A stretch of 64,000 nt of DNA from Carallia brachiata (Eukaryota; Streptophyta; Magnoliopsida; Malpighiales; Rhizophoraceae), in NCBI GenBank assembly GCA_021464245.1, contig JADCRB010000041.1, positions 2,137,656 through 2,201,655 on the forward strand, written 5' to 3'. Shown piece after piece: positions 25,680-37,426 of the stretch. Made by a program: the position numbers and the translations under genes. The first letter of the stretch is position 1. Every line of letters starts with the position of its first letter. Under the pieces are notes generated by a model, which saw only the letters and a program-made list of their open reading frames with translations, was not told where the DNA came from and made no database searches.

Positions 25680-28036
25680 TCACCAATAGTCATGGCAAGA
25701 GCATTCCCCCAACTTGAAGTGATGGAATCTGAAACAATCCCTAACAGCAATTTCACGTCTTGTCAACAGGGAAACCCGTTTAGCAAAATCATGACAGTCT
25801 TTGCACGCCCTCAGGTTCTTGAAAACCATGATCGGTGCAGTACTTGGTGTGGATATGAGCCCAAATGCTATCGCTAGTCTCTCGCTATGAACAAGAAGCT
25901 GTTCCTTCCTTTCTGGCAAACTGCCTGACAAATGATCTTCAGTTAACAAGTCGTTGTCCTTCTCCACAACATCATGTTCGAATTCTTCCAACTTTGAATA
26001 GATCTCATCTGTCTGAGGATGGTGCTTATCACCCACTACAAACCGGTGCACTCTACTCTTCACAGTTATCCAGCTGCAGCTAAGCTCCTTCTTCAAATTT
26101 CTCTCTGCCATCATCCTTCTAACATCAGCAGCTTCTGTCCATTTTCCGAATGAAGCATACAGGTTAAACAAAAGAATATAGCCTGCAGTATCATCTGGGT
26201 CAAGCTGAAAGAGGTTTTCTGCTGCAATTTTTCCAATCTCGAGATTCCTGTAGGTCCAACATCCGCCCAACAGACATTTCCAACTCATTGCATCTGCTGC
26301 AACAGGCATACTCCTTACTAGTTCCAGTGCTTCCTGCAGATAACCAGCACGAGAGTACACGTCAATCATACAATCATAATGATCAATAGTTGGAGCCACA
26401 CCATACTTGCTATTCATAGATTCCAAATACCGCTTGCCCTCAGTGACCAAACCCGCATGGCTACAAGCAGTTAAAACTGCGATGAATGTTATGCCATTTG
26501 GTCTCTGACCAGAATCTAACATTCTCCTAAAAAGCTTTAGAGCTTTGGTAGCATTGCCCTGATAAGCATAGCCAGCAATTATAGCAGTCCAAGCAACAGC
26601 ATCAGGATCATCTATTGACTCAAAAGCTCGGCTAGCAAAATCTAATCTTCCACATCTTGAATACATTGTAATCATAGCACTCTCTCCATGTTGGGGAGCA
26701 ACCATGCTTCTTTTAACGGCATCTGCATGAGCTTGAGCACCCGTACTGAAGTCGGCAAGTGCAGAGCAGGCTTGGAAGACGCTTGTATATGTGAATGAAT
26801 TTAATTCCATCGGCTTACTTCTCAATGATTGAAAAAGTTTAAGAGACTCCTCAAATTTGCCATTTTGGCAATAACCAGTGATCAAAGCACTCCATGTAAC
26901 GTCATTGGGTTCATTAATCATCCCAAATGCTCTGGAAGCAGAATGAAAATTTGTACATTTCACATAAAAGTCCACGAGGGGAGTTCCCACTGAAACTTCA
27001 GATTCCAACCCAAGTTTAACAATATGTCCATGAATTTGCTTTCCGAAACCCAGGTCCTCTAAAGCAGCACAAGCCTTGAGAACAATCGAGAAGACATACT
27101 CATCCAATTCAACACATTCACTCATCATACTTGCAAACAAAAGCAAGACATCCCTCTGTTTCTCAGCTTGCGTGAGACCCACCATCAATCCTCCAAGTCA
27201 CAACATCTTTCTCTGTCATTTGATCAAAGACGAGCTCAGCACCCTCTAACCAACCACACTTCGCGTACATGTTGGTTACGGCTGAATTAACGGCAATACT
27301 GCCCCCTAGTCCAGTCCTTACAGCAAGAGAATGCAGCTGCTTGCCAACCTCTAAAAAAGAAGGATTTAACAAAGATCGTAAAAGTGCAGTAAAGATGAAC
27401 GAATTGGGTTTAGATGCCACCCCAAGCATATTTGAAAACAAGCAAAAAGCACTATCAAGAAGCCCCTGTTGGGCATAAGCGGAAATGATTGTACCCCAAG
27501 AAATTACAGTCCTTTCGACATTTTATCAAACACCCTGCGCGCCTCTGCCAAGCTACGGCACTCGCAGTACATTCGGAGAACGGAATTCTCCAAAAAGACA
27601 GGTGGGTTCTTCACAGTCTTCCTCAGTGCTCGTGAAACAATCTTCCGTCGGACAAAGATTTCAAATTGCTACATGTTTGGAGCAGGCATTGATACGAGTC
27701 AGGATAGACTGTAATACCGGCATCGTGCATTTGTCCGAGAAATTCACGAGCTTCCCAGAGTTTCCCTTGTTTGGATAAAGAAACCAAGTGCAAATTCTCC
27801 ACTTGGGCTTCCTTAATAAGTAGAGGAGGCGAAGAAGGGGTGCATTTAAGAGAGACCCATGTCGGCATCTGGTGGGCAAAGCCAAAGCTTGAGGGATTGA
27901 TGGCAGCAGCTGCTGGAATCATCTTGTTATCAGTAGCTTTATTATTTGCTACTACTAGTTGTTGTACTTGGGAAGGACTGAAAGCTGCTGGCGGAACAAA
28001 AGAATGGTGGCGGAGAACAATCATGTTCTTCTGCAA
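25680..28036 (-). pseudogene. RARE1: RARE1-like PPR-DYW RNA editing factor, broken by three frameshifts
   Basis: RARE1 is a plastid PLS-class pentatricopeptide repeat protein that specifies C-to-U editing of accD. The intronless locus starts at 28036 with VENLHLVSLSKQGKL-type sequence and runs through PPR repeats. Near the end come the E domains (ELSCSWI, VHRFVVGDKHHPQT) and a full DYW deaminase: HSERLAIAFG with the HSE zinc/catalytic motif, CKDCHDF, and the terminal CHDYW. The frame breaks three times. The first is near 27624 after GRLFHEH; continuation KNPPVFLENSVLRMYCEC is shifted. The second is near 27513, between FDKMSK and the shifted SWGTIISAYAQQG. The third is near 27190, between EKDVVTW and MVGLTQAEK. 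Each fits a small deletion, and allowing for them the protein would be about 786 aa, near the family length. Domain content and order point to the At5g13270 orthologue. It may be a young pseudogene or assembly indels. Confidence 0.88.
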
Positions 28037-30530
28037 TAAAATAAGGGGAATTTGCTGATTTTGGTTAGTTTGATGTATTGAAGTCTTTCTGTTTCAGCGC
28101 ATTGGCATATCAAACAAAACCCAACGTTTGAAATCTCTTAAACTTTGTTTGGTTTGATATGATGTGTTAGAACTATAAATGACCTTACCACGAGCGTTTT
28201 GGTTTAACAGTAAAGGTGTTGAACTCTCTGAGTGCTTACCGAAGCTAAACATACGCTGCATCTTGTCTAAAGTTGTGAGATAATCATCTGAGTTGTTTTT
28301 AATTTTTTTAAATATAGGCACCATATTTTTTAAGAAATTAGTTGAGACATCACTCCACTATTTTATTTTATTTATTTAAAAAATTTTATTTATCGTTGAC
28401 TACCGTTAAATTTTCTTAAAATATTTTAAGAGATATTTCAATCACTAAATTTTAAAATTTTATAATAAAAAGTCTAAGATATTATTTTTATGTGCACCTG
28501 ATCATACTCAATAAACATTTTAATAGAAAAAAAATAATGAACTTACTTTAATGCTTGTCGCTTCTAAGTCTAAAACAAAATGTGCACGGTTTTTTGCTTA
28601 ATTTCTGTTTAGAATTTTTTTGAAGTGGTAAATTTTTTAAAAATATTTCGGTCCAGGGAGATATGGTGGCCCGCGTGGCGTGATTGGCAAATGGCTGGGA
28701 CTCTTTGTTGCGTTGTGCCACGCACGATCCATCGGTGTCCTGCTCGCGACCCTGATGAGTGGCTTAATTTTCTGGTTTATGGAAGCGGTGACGGTAAAAG
28801 TTTCTTACAAGATTTCCATGGTCTAAACGAGATTTGAGCGGCCGGTGATAGGTCTTTTCTCCTAAAATTTGTAGAAATAGACATATGTAACATATGTAGG
28901 TTCAAACTCGATGACGGAGAGTATCATTGAAGAGTAGAAGCAAAATAAATAATAAATAAATACATCGCGGACTCCACTCTAATTTAAAATTAATTGATTA
29001 AAAATATAGATCATGCGCTCATTTATATGTACTTAAACTCTCTATCCTCTTTTATGTGAGAGTTTTGACACTCACAATTGTATCTTCAATACTCTCTCTC
29101 AATTATGAGTAAATTTGCTCTCATAAAATGTGTCAAACCATTATATCTCGTATTTTAGTTACCTGACCACTTAGTTGTTTGATCTCTTGATAGACCGCCT
29201 TACTTTAATCGCTTTGTCTCTGAATTTATGTATTTTTTGTTCTCTTTTCAATGCTTAGACTTCTCGTGTTGGGCTTTCTTTTTTAGCCTTTCATCGAGAA
29301 TAGACTGTATTCATTTTATTAAGTTTCTTTTTTGGGCTTTTCATTGGAAATTCATGTTTCAATTGGGCTACCTCCTATTGGGCTTCCTTTTAGGCCCTCA
29401 ATTAAGAGTGTAACTTCTTTTAAGATTTACAAGTCCCGCAAAATCATTGCACTACGAGACCACTTGTTAAAAAATTTGTGGAAGTGGACATGCGAAAGCT
29501 TAGGCCTAATAATGGAGTGATAACTGAAGTGGAACAAGAACAAATAACAAACAACTGAGCTACAGACCAATATTCATTAGTGAGCGACAAAACTCAGCTC
29601 CTTTTAAGTAATGTATCGTGTTCGAATTTTATGAATGGAGCAGAGAAGTGTTGGAAAAGTTTTATTCCTTTATGAGTCTACTTAACTTAACTCAGATTAA
29701 TCGGAATGTGACTTCTAAATACCGATAATTTTAAATTAAAAAATAAATAAATCTTGAACTTCATCTTATTTAAAACTAATTAATTTAAAAATATAAGTTA
29801 TGAGATCATTTATATTATTTAAATTCTGCATCCTCTTTCTATTTGAGGTTTTCACACTCACAATTACATCTTTAATAGTTGAATTGAATAAAATAGACTA
29901 CCGTTATTACTCCAGTCCTAATTTTTAGATTAATGATTGATATGATGATTTTTTTTTTTCTGAAAAAAAAATTGAGTCTTCCTTAGGCAAGATTTCCAGC
30001 ATTGCTTCTAATCGTCCCATCTTTGCCCCGCTTACAGGGTATCAAATTTCCTGGAGTTTCACAGGTTACCGTATATTTTAGTTCTGGGCATGCCAGAATT
30101 CTCAGAATTTCAAGTTTCCATGGTTAGTGGCCCGGCATGGGTAAGTATTGTGCATAATTTTGTAGTTCCAATCTGGCGCAACTGCAAGTCTGCAGCCAAG
30201 GTGTACTCGAACAAATTCATTTCTTTTCCAGGCTAATCGATCACAAGCCATGGCTGAAATTCCCTACAACGTAAAGTAAAATAGATGATGTAATAATCCA
30301 CAAAAACCAACTTTAGACCCCAACTAGAGCTATGTACACGAAACCTCCTTCGACAGGTAAACTCAATAACTCCAACTACAAGCCCACCATATATTAGTGA
30401 TCAGGTAACAAAGGATTATAATACAAGAACAGCACAAGAGACATTTTGCCCGGTAATCCTTATTTACAGACGTTTAATTATGAAGTGGCCGTGATTCATG
30501 TTTTGTTATTATACTATATGGCCTAGAGTC
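28037..30530. other. intergenic stretch between RARE1-like gene and LIR1
   Basis: No gene is seen. Two diverged direct repeats of about 145 bp lie at about 28955-29100 and 29735-29880 (separate entry). A GC-richer patch at 28650-28850 has a 70-codon open frame without recognisable similarity. Confidence 0.5.
28955..29880. repeat. pair of diverged ~145-bp direct repeats
   Basis: Copies at about 28955-29100 and 29735-29880 share aataaataaat, cttatttaaaa/ctaatttaaaa, aattaatttaaaaatata, atcatttata, catcctctt and ttttgacactcacaatt-like blocks in order. They could be remnants of LTRs of a small TRIM-like element or a simple segmental duplication; ends are unclear. Confidence 0.5.
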
Positions 30531-31269
30531 CTAGGAAGCTTCTGTTTGATACTCCGGCTCGCAGAATTCCCCGCCAAGGTCATCACAAGCCTCTTCCAGG
30601 AATACCCTGTAACAAGTTTCAAGTCATTGTCAGGCTAACTAAAATATCCCAATAAAGATTGTTCATTTTCTACTCATCATCGCATATTAAGACAAACGAT
30701 AGATTTTCTATGTGAGATCCGGTATCTGGAAATCACATTGAACTTGACTGAAAATTAGGAACTAATCCCATTTTTAGTATCTGTCAGACCCTTGCGGGGG
30801 CGGAAGAGAAACGACAGATGGGATACTAAGATCTTACGTCTTGGGACTATTGTACTCCACATATTCTCTCTCGACTTGCTCGACAGCAGTGGCAGCCCTT
30901 GAGCTTCTGGCCTCTGGTTTGAGCTTTGCTTCCGGGTACATTTCAGCGTCACAAGCGTCCCCTCCTACAGTCTCACAAGCTTCCGCTGGAAAAACACTAC
31001 GGATATATGGAAGCTAAGTGCATTTGTTGTTTAACTAGAAACCACTAACAGGCAGCAGTTAACAGGTGAGACATAATTGAAGAAAACACTTACGAAGTCA
31101 TGGAGCTGTAATCGACTGCTGAAGGGTCGTTTGATACAGCTGCACTCGCTTTGATGAGGGAGCGTCTGGAAGCTTGCAACCCTGGCATTAACCCGCCTGC
31201 AAAAGCCGAGGTTTTTGTGGGTTTTACTATGGACAGAAGCGGTGGCACTGCAAGGGACAAGGATGCCAT
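30531..31269 (-). CDS. LIR1: light-regulated protein LIR1, chloroplastic
   Basis: LIR1 is a small, light- and clock-regulated plastid protein that binds ferredoxin-NADP reductase and strengthens its tethering to TIC62/TROL at the thylakoid. Three exons (31269-31094, 30996-30838, 30606-30531) join in frame to 136 aa. The first ~45 residues are a basic, Ser/Ala-rich transit peptide ending near SRRSLIKASA. Then come SAVDYSS and two copies of a Cys motif: VFPAEACETVGGDACDAEMY and VFLEEACDDLGGEFCEPEY. The pairing of EAC-(D/E)x(L/V)GG-x(A/F)C in two repeats is the family signature. The two repeats meet at the exon 2/3 border (PKT|VFLEE). Length matches the family. A TATA box lies about 80 bp upstream of the ATG. 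The Arabidopsis relative is known as CCL. Confidence 0.94.
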
Positions 31270-31345
31270 TGTGGTGGACCTAGTAGACTCTGCGTTTTAG
31301 CAACTGGACCGAGACTCGAAGATACGAGAGTGTTCCAATTTCGTC

Positions 31346-31355
31346 CTCTATATAC
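31346..31355 (-). promoter_or_regulatory. TATA box of LIR1
   Basis: The minus strand reads GTATATAGAG here, about 80 bp upstream of the LIR1 start codon, a normal distance for a plant core promoter with a short leader. Confidence 0.55.
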
Positions 31356-34052
31356 AGTACAGTACACCGTCCGCTACAGTTGGAACAGATAAGGTTTGCA
31401 AGATCTTTTTCCTGAATGGATAAGGCTGTAACATTGTGGCGCAAATTCTTTTAGAGAATTTGGATTGACAGACTAATATTTGTTATAAGGTTGTGTTTAA
31501 CTACCTTTTTATTTATCCTTAAAGTAGCAGAGAGATGAGGTTCTAATGTCTTGTTATAAAATATTAAAATTTTTTTTTAGATAGTTTGAATGATTGCAAT
31601 AAAATTTATATCAGGAGAATGCTTAGATTTAGCTCTACACGTCTCAGTGTACTCAAATCAAGGTCTCAAAGTCGACAAATTCAGCGTATTACTTTTACAA
31701 AACAACACAATAGTTTTTTTTCTTTTTATTTTTATCTACTCGACTTAACTGGCCAATGAAAGCTCACTTGAGACATTAAAAAGTTATGCTCAGACAAAAG
31801 TTCGAACCCCCGCCTAAAGCTCACTTGAGACATTAAAAAATTATTTTCAGACAAAAGTTCGAACCCCCGCCTAAAATAATGAGGAGCACACCCTCTACCA
31901 CTCGGACTGAATGCTTGCCGCTGGTTCCTTTCCTCTCTTATCATCCAGACAGCATCCTTTACTAAAACAGGGCTGAGGCACCAATTGGCCCATACCAAGA
32001 ATCCAAGCCCTTCTTTTGCTTTTTATTTGAAAAATACGGCAAATGTTCTCAAATTGTATAAGTTGTCGGTGGCTCTACTCTTTGACAGCAACGGCATTTA
32101 TATGGGAAAATTGATAATTAAGATGCACAATGGTCTCGGAAATGGCAAGTATTCTAGAGCAAGCAGACACAAATTGCAGCAACAATCATGGCCATCTTCT
32201 AGTACGAACATTTTAACATTAAGCCAGAACATTCTACTTGTATTGGATTCCTCCTTTGCAATTGATGATAAGATTTCCGATCTGTGCTCGAGATCCGGCT
32301 CCTACAAGAGAAAGGGAAGTTAAGGAGTATCAAGGCTACAGCCTAAAGTTACTACTTTAATGCTTAAGTCAATAGGAGACTCGGAAGTCCAGATAATATG
32401 AAGAGAATTAGAGCATGTGTGTGAGACACCATATAGAGGGCATCAATCTCCTATTCATAGAACTTGGGAAGGCACCAATTTGGTGTGTACTTTTTGTACT
32501 TTTCCTTATTCGGTGCCAACGATAAGAGTCATAGGACTATAGTCTGTAGTTGGTTTTAATGAGCCAGCCAGGAGATATTGTAATTGACATTTAGCCTTTA
32601 GACCGATTGTCCGGTGTCGGTGGGAGCCGAACCCAAGGCCCGATGGCCCAATCTAGCCCTTCTCTTTTTTTTTTTTTTTCTTTTGAGGGTCAATCTAGTC
32701 CTTACTAGCAATAAAGAGTCACATTTTGACATTAGGTTTACTGCTTTCTCGCCATGTTTCTTTTATTTTTTTAACTCTTTTGGAGCATGCCACCTTTGGT
32801 CCCAGATGCATGACCTATCAACACAGGCTTTGGACAGGCTTTTCATGCTCCCCGAGGCTATTACCCACCTCATCAGCCACAGTTTTGTTTGAGTAAAAGT
32901 AGTCGCGCACCCGGAAAATTTTTAATCTGGAAAAAAGTATATATTGGAAAGAAAAATTATTTTAAAAAATTTTATAATACAATGAATTTAAAATTTTTAG
33001 TAATTATATGAATTTATTATATAACAAAAAAATAATAAATTTTTTTATTAGATTTGTAATAATGCAATTGTACAATAAAATTATATAATTGTATTTCATT
33101 TTTTTTTGATAAATTCGCCTCGAGATATAATGAACCTTTTAAGTTTTAACTACCAAGGCCATGGCCACATCAGATTCTTTAATTCTTTTTTTTCCTCTTT
33201 CTTGACGGGTAAATAATGTGATCAGAGCAATTGAACGAAAAAAATGAACGTTATCAGCACGGCCTCTGAACACTGGGACACTCTTTCATTTATCTCTCAG
33301 CTTCGGCCCTGCAATACTTCCAAAGACCCGAAGACCTCTGCAAAATTCTTGACTCCTCTCCAAGGTCATAGTTTTGTGTTGGCCCACTGGCAGATTGTTC
33401 TTGTATAGCAGTTTTTCTGGACTAATGGGGATAACTTAAATAAAATGGCGATAACATTAATAAAAAAATGGGCATTGTTGACTCTACATGCCTGCCCCAG
33501 AGCAAGACTTGGACGACCTTACAGCAATAAGCTTATGACACTTGACATACCAAAATGTCTGCAATCAATGGAAGAATACCATTCCACCACCCCAATTCAA
33601 TTTTTGAAGTATCTAAACTTTAATAAAGGTTTATTCCCATCTCCTAATCTCACTATCACTTTAAACCAGGGGGATAAAAAGAGAACTTAATTATTCTTTT
33701 GAATGTGAAAGTACCTCTAATTTCAAAAAAGTTTGTCCAAATAAAGTGAGAAAACAAACCCCACCATCCTTGGTAGAGAACACAATAATGTTCCATTTAC
33801 TTTTCCACTGAAACAGTTTTCACATTTTTAAAAGTTAGTCATCTTCTTGGCTCACCAGTCCGTGTACCAAGTTAAGAAAACCATACAGTAGCAGAAGTGG
33901 TGCCCAAACAACAATACAATTTCCATAAACATACGCGTTCATCTCTTCACGACTTGAGACTGTTAGGACTGCTAGACAAAACCTCTACGAGAAAATATAT
34001 GATTTCCAGAATCAGCAGATTGAAGTTTTAGCAGCTTACTTACATATCTCTC
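31356..34052. other. intergenic stretch between LIR1 and CRN
   Basis: It holds the upstream region of LIR1, a SINE-like element (31735-31925) and AT-rich sequence. Open frames at 31985-32323, 32614-32892 and 33445-33690 have no recognisable protein character. The 3' UTR of CRN should lie just below 34053. Confidence 0.5.
31735..31925 (-). mobile_element. tRNA-derived SINE-like element (candidate)
   Basis: Read on the minus strand, tccgagtggtagaggg resembles a polymerase III A box, and ggcgggggttcgaac about 30 bp later contains a B box (GGTTCGAAC-like). The B-box segment with its downstream ~58 bp (ttcgaacttttgtctga ... tcaagtgagcttt) is repeated in tandem. The minus-strand 3' end runs into an A-rich tail (gataaaaataaaaagaaaaa). 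This is the layout of a plant SINE with an internal duplication. I see no clear target duplication. Confidence 0.5.
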
Positions 34053-35734
34053 TCAAAAACTGTTCAGTTGGGATAGCGTGGGGACGAGCTCATCACTTGA
34101 AGGCCTATCTGCAGGCGAATCTGAGAGGCAAACAACGGCAATTCTCATTGCCATAAGCATTTCATCTTCCTCAACTTCTTCACCCAGAATACTCTTGTCT
34201 AGTGCTTCCCTTGCCTCCCCTGCTTGCTGCAAATGTCCAAGCCACCGACCTAAACTACCTAAGCTGGCTGCTTCCTCAAAAAATGTGTCTGCAGGATCCC
34301 TCCCAGTTAACAAAACAGCCAGTATTATGCCAAAGCTGAAGATGTCACTTTTATCTGTATATCTGCTGAAATTGTTAAATGTTCTTCTTTGTTATAACCG
34401 ATGAAGCACAAAAATATCAAAAGAAGGTAAAATATGTACATTGCAAACAAATCGAAGCTATTGGCCAAGTAAAGTGCGAATTCTAGACATTGTTTAATCA
34501 ATTCCTTGAAAGAAATAGCAACAAAGTAAAACGTCATTGAGCACGGGAAACATCTTAGCAAGCTTTAAGAGAAGAAAGTATTTTTTGATCGTAATTATCA
34601 GATTTTTACAACTAATAGATCGTCCATGTCCAATAGCTCATTACATCATTAACCAAGCTTCTTGTTTTAGAATCCAATACTTCACTTATAGGCATTCCGG
34701 TGGGGGCAAAGCACTTCCGCCCACAATTATGAGACTATAGATTCCGCAGCTTCAAAACACACAGATTCCGATAACAAAGAAACGGAAAACAAGTTTAGAG
34801 GGAATTTTATGTACCTGCAATTCTGGGAACACTCGGGAGCACTATAGGCAGCAGTAGCTCTATCCAGATTAGGCACGAGCTTAGTTATGCCGCAATCTGC
34901 CAGCCTTGGTTCAAACTCAGCATCCAACATCACATTACTAGGCTTTAAGTTGCAATGCAAAATCTGAGGTTCGCTTTCGAAATGAAGATAGCGAAGCCCC
35001 TTAATAACCCCAACGGCAATCCGCAGCCGAAATTCCCATCCAAGCTGCAACTGGTTCCCTCTTGCTCTATTCATTGCATCTTCGAGGCTTCCTTTAGGCA
35101 CATAATCGTAAACCAGCGAGAGCCTATCAGATTCCCAAACATACGCCCGCAAACTCATGAGATTCCGGTGCCTCAAGCTGGCAAGCACTTCCAGCTCCTG
35201 CTGTATCCGTCTCTTGACAGACTTGCTCTGCATCTCGGGTGAACCGGTCTCAAATGGCTCGAGCCTCTTGACCGCAATGGTGAGCCCATTGTCGAGAGAT
35301 GTCCTGTAGTATTTGCCGTTGGTGCTCGACCCCAGCAACTGATTTTCGTTTGCCAGAGCTGACTGGAGGGTCTTGGGGTCGATTTTCGGGGAAAATATGA
35401 CGGGGCCTTTCAGGGTCGGGGTTCGATTCATGTACAGAACGAAGCCTCGGATTAAACGGACAGCCAAAGCAAAAAGCACAGCCCCCGTTACTCCGGTTAA
35501 GCCTCCTAAAACAATGCTCAGAAGGATTCTTTTGAATCCGTTCTTGAAATGGGGCGGCTGTTTAGAAGTAGTAGTGGATGCCGAGGCTGGCTCGGCAGAG
35601 AGGTGCCTTGTGACTTTACTAATCTGTTGGCATTTTACTGTTGTACTGTGAAGAAAGCAGCAAAGGCAGAACAAGAAAAGCAGAGTTACAGCTTTCCAGC
35701 TGCTGATGATTAGTGAACTGTGTCTCTCCTCCAT
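34053..35734 (-). CDS. CRN: CORYNE, membrane-anchored pseudokinase of CLAVATA signalling
   Basis: CRN (SOL2) pairs with CLAVATA2 at the plasma membrane and relays CLE peptide signals that restrict stem-cell number. Two exons (35734-34815, 34362-34053) join across AG|A to give 409 aa, close to the Arabidopsis length. A hydrophobic start (residues ~13-30), a short extracellular part without LRRs and a transmembrane segment near residues 70-95 (ILLSIVLGGLTGVTGAVLFA) precede the kinase-like domain. That domain keeps the ATP-site lysine (IAVKRL) but has HCNLKPSN where active kinases have HRDLKxxN, and ADCG where they have DFG. Downstream are YSAPECSQ, DKSDIFSFGIILAVLLTGRDP and the C-terminal ADRPSSDELVPTLSQLNSF. 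The degenerate motifs are normal for CRN. The gene lies near the RARE1-like locus, as I recall for At5g13270/At5g13290. Confidence 0.94.
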
Positions 35735-36134
35735 GGGCGCGGATAAAGAGCCAAACCTCTACCCCCACTACCCCAACCAAAACAAAAACTCAGGAACCCA
35801 TCAAGATGAGTTCTTTTTGGTCACTAAAATATAGTATGTTGAGGTGAGGGAGACAAATTTCAAAGGAGGAAGGAAGGAGTGGTGGTAGAATAAGACAGAA
35901 ATCGTATTTCAACTCAAAAAGCTTCACGAGACGAGACGAGAGAGAAAACACGCGAAGAATCAATCAACCTATCCCTATCAGCTACATATATACATCTCTA
36001 ACATATTTTACAGTGCATTTGCAACAATTCTTACTGGGTAATCCCATGTTTGTACCGACCAACGAACATGACTAGGGGCTCAAACACTAGGCAGCCAGCC
36101 ACCCACAATCCTCAAAGAATTCCCCGACCTGCTA

Positions 36135-36157
36135 CTCTCTCTCTCTCTCTCTCTCTC
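36135..36157. repeat. (CT)n microsatellite upstream of CRN
   Basis: Pure CT run about 400 bp upstream of the CRN start codon, seen as GA on the coding strand. Confidence 0.85.
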
Positions 36158-36321
36158 GCTTTAGTCACTGTGCAGTTTAACTTTAGGCTGGTCCGATAAT
36201 GAGTCAGTGGGTCGTTTTCTACACAAATTTAATTCACTAATTAACGACCAGAGAAGAGGAGAGTAAATGTGTAATTTATTCTAACAACTCAACAAAAGTT
36301 AAAGTTCTGTTAAAAAAAAAA

Positions 36322-37426
36322 GGAATAAAAGTTAATTTAACCACCACGTTTTACTTTATTTTAAATTTTATTTATAATATTTTTTTTAATTAAATTTGGT
36401 CTACAACATTACGTCTGTTAATTTAATTTGGTCCTTCCATCCATAACGCCGTTAACTCTGCTGACATGACATGACGGAGTTTGACACGTCAACAATTTTG
36501 ACACATCAGCATGTCACGTCAACATCTTTTGCTGACGTGACATAAGTATAAAGGCTAATTTGACCAACAATGTTTCAGCGTATTTTAAATTTTACCCATA
36601 ATGTTTTTTTATAGTTAAAATTGGTTCATAACGTTATATCTTTTAGTCTAATTTGATTTTTTCGTACCTAACGTCGTTAACTTCGCTGATGTAGCGTAAC
36701 AGAATTTGACACGTTATTAATTTTTTTCCAAAGAGATGGCTCTGTACTGGTAATGCTAATGGTAGTTAGAGGCAGCGACAATAATTTGAAGAGGAAATAG
36801 TAACAACAACAGAAAAGAAAAAATTTAAAAATAAAGATAACAATGACTTTTATTGAATTTTATTAATTTATTTTTTTTGCTAAAAAATAAAAGTATTCAA
36901 GTAGATATATTTATGAATTTTAGTTTTTTATTTTGTTTAAATTTGTAGAGTGTGATTTTCAGTATAAATGTTTAGTTTGGATTTTAAAATTTTACTGCAA
37001 ACCTGACATGTTTATATAGACGAAAATTATTGATGTGTTATACTCTGTCGCATCATATTTGCTGAGTTAACGACGTTATGTACGAAAAGATCAAATTAGA
37101 CTAAAAGATATAACGTTATGGGTCAATTTTAACCATAAAAAAACGTTATGGGTGAAATTTAAAATAAACTGAAATATTGTGGGTCAAATTAGCCTTTATA
37201 CCTATATCACGTCAGCAACAAATGTTGACGTGGCATGCTGACGTGGAAAATTTGCTGACGTGTCAAACTCCGTTATGCCACGTCAGCAGAGTTAACGGCG
37301 TTATGGACGGAAGGACCAAATTAGACTAATGGACATAACGTTATAGACCAAATTTAACCAAAAAAAACGTTATGAGTGAAATTTAAAATAAAATAAAACG
37401 TAGTGGGTCAAATTGACCTTTATTCC
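36322..37426. mobile_element. foldback / long-TIR DNA transposon, non-autonomous, 1.1 kb
   Basis: The two ends (36322-36727 and about 37020-37426) are diverged reverse complements of each other, roughly 400 bp each, around a loop of about 290 bp. The left end reads ggaataaaagttaattt and the right end, read inverted, ggaataaaggtcaattt. Each arm itself contains two related units with blocks such as gttaacggcgttatg, ggaccaaatta and ttatgggtgaaatttaaa, so four copies are arranged two forward and two reversed. There is no transposase frame. The form suits a Mutator-like or foldback element. The flanks are poly-A on both sides, so a target duplication cannot be judged. Confidence 0.8.

Noticed and set aside
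34815..35734. CRN kinase domain regarded as damaged
   Set aside because: The HCN and DCG replacements are usual for CORYNE, a known pseudokinase, so they are not a sign of decay.
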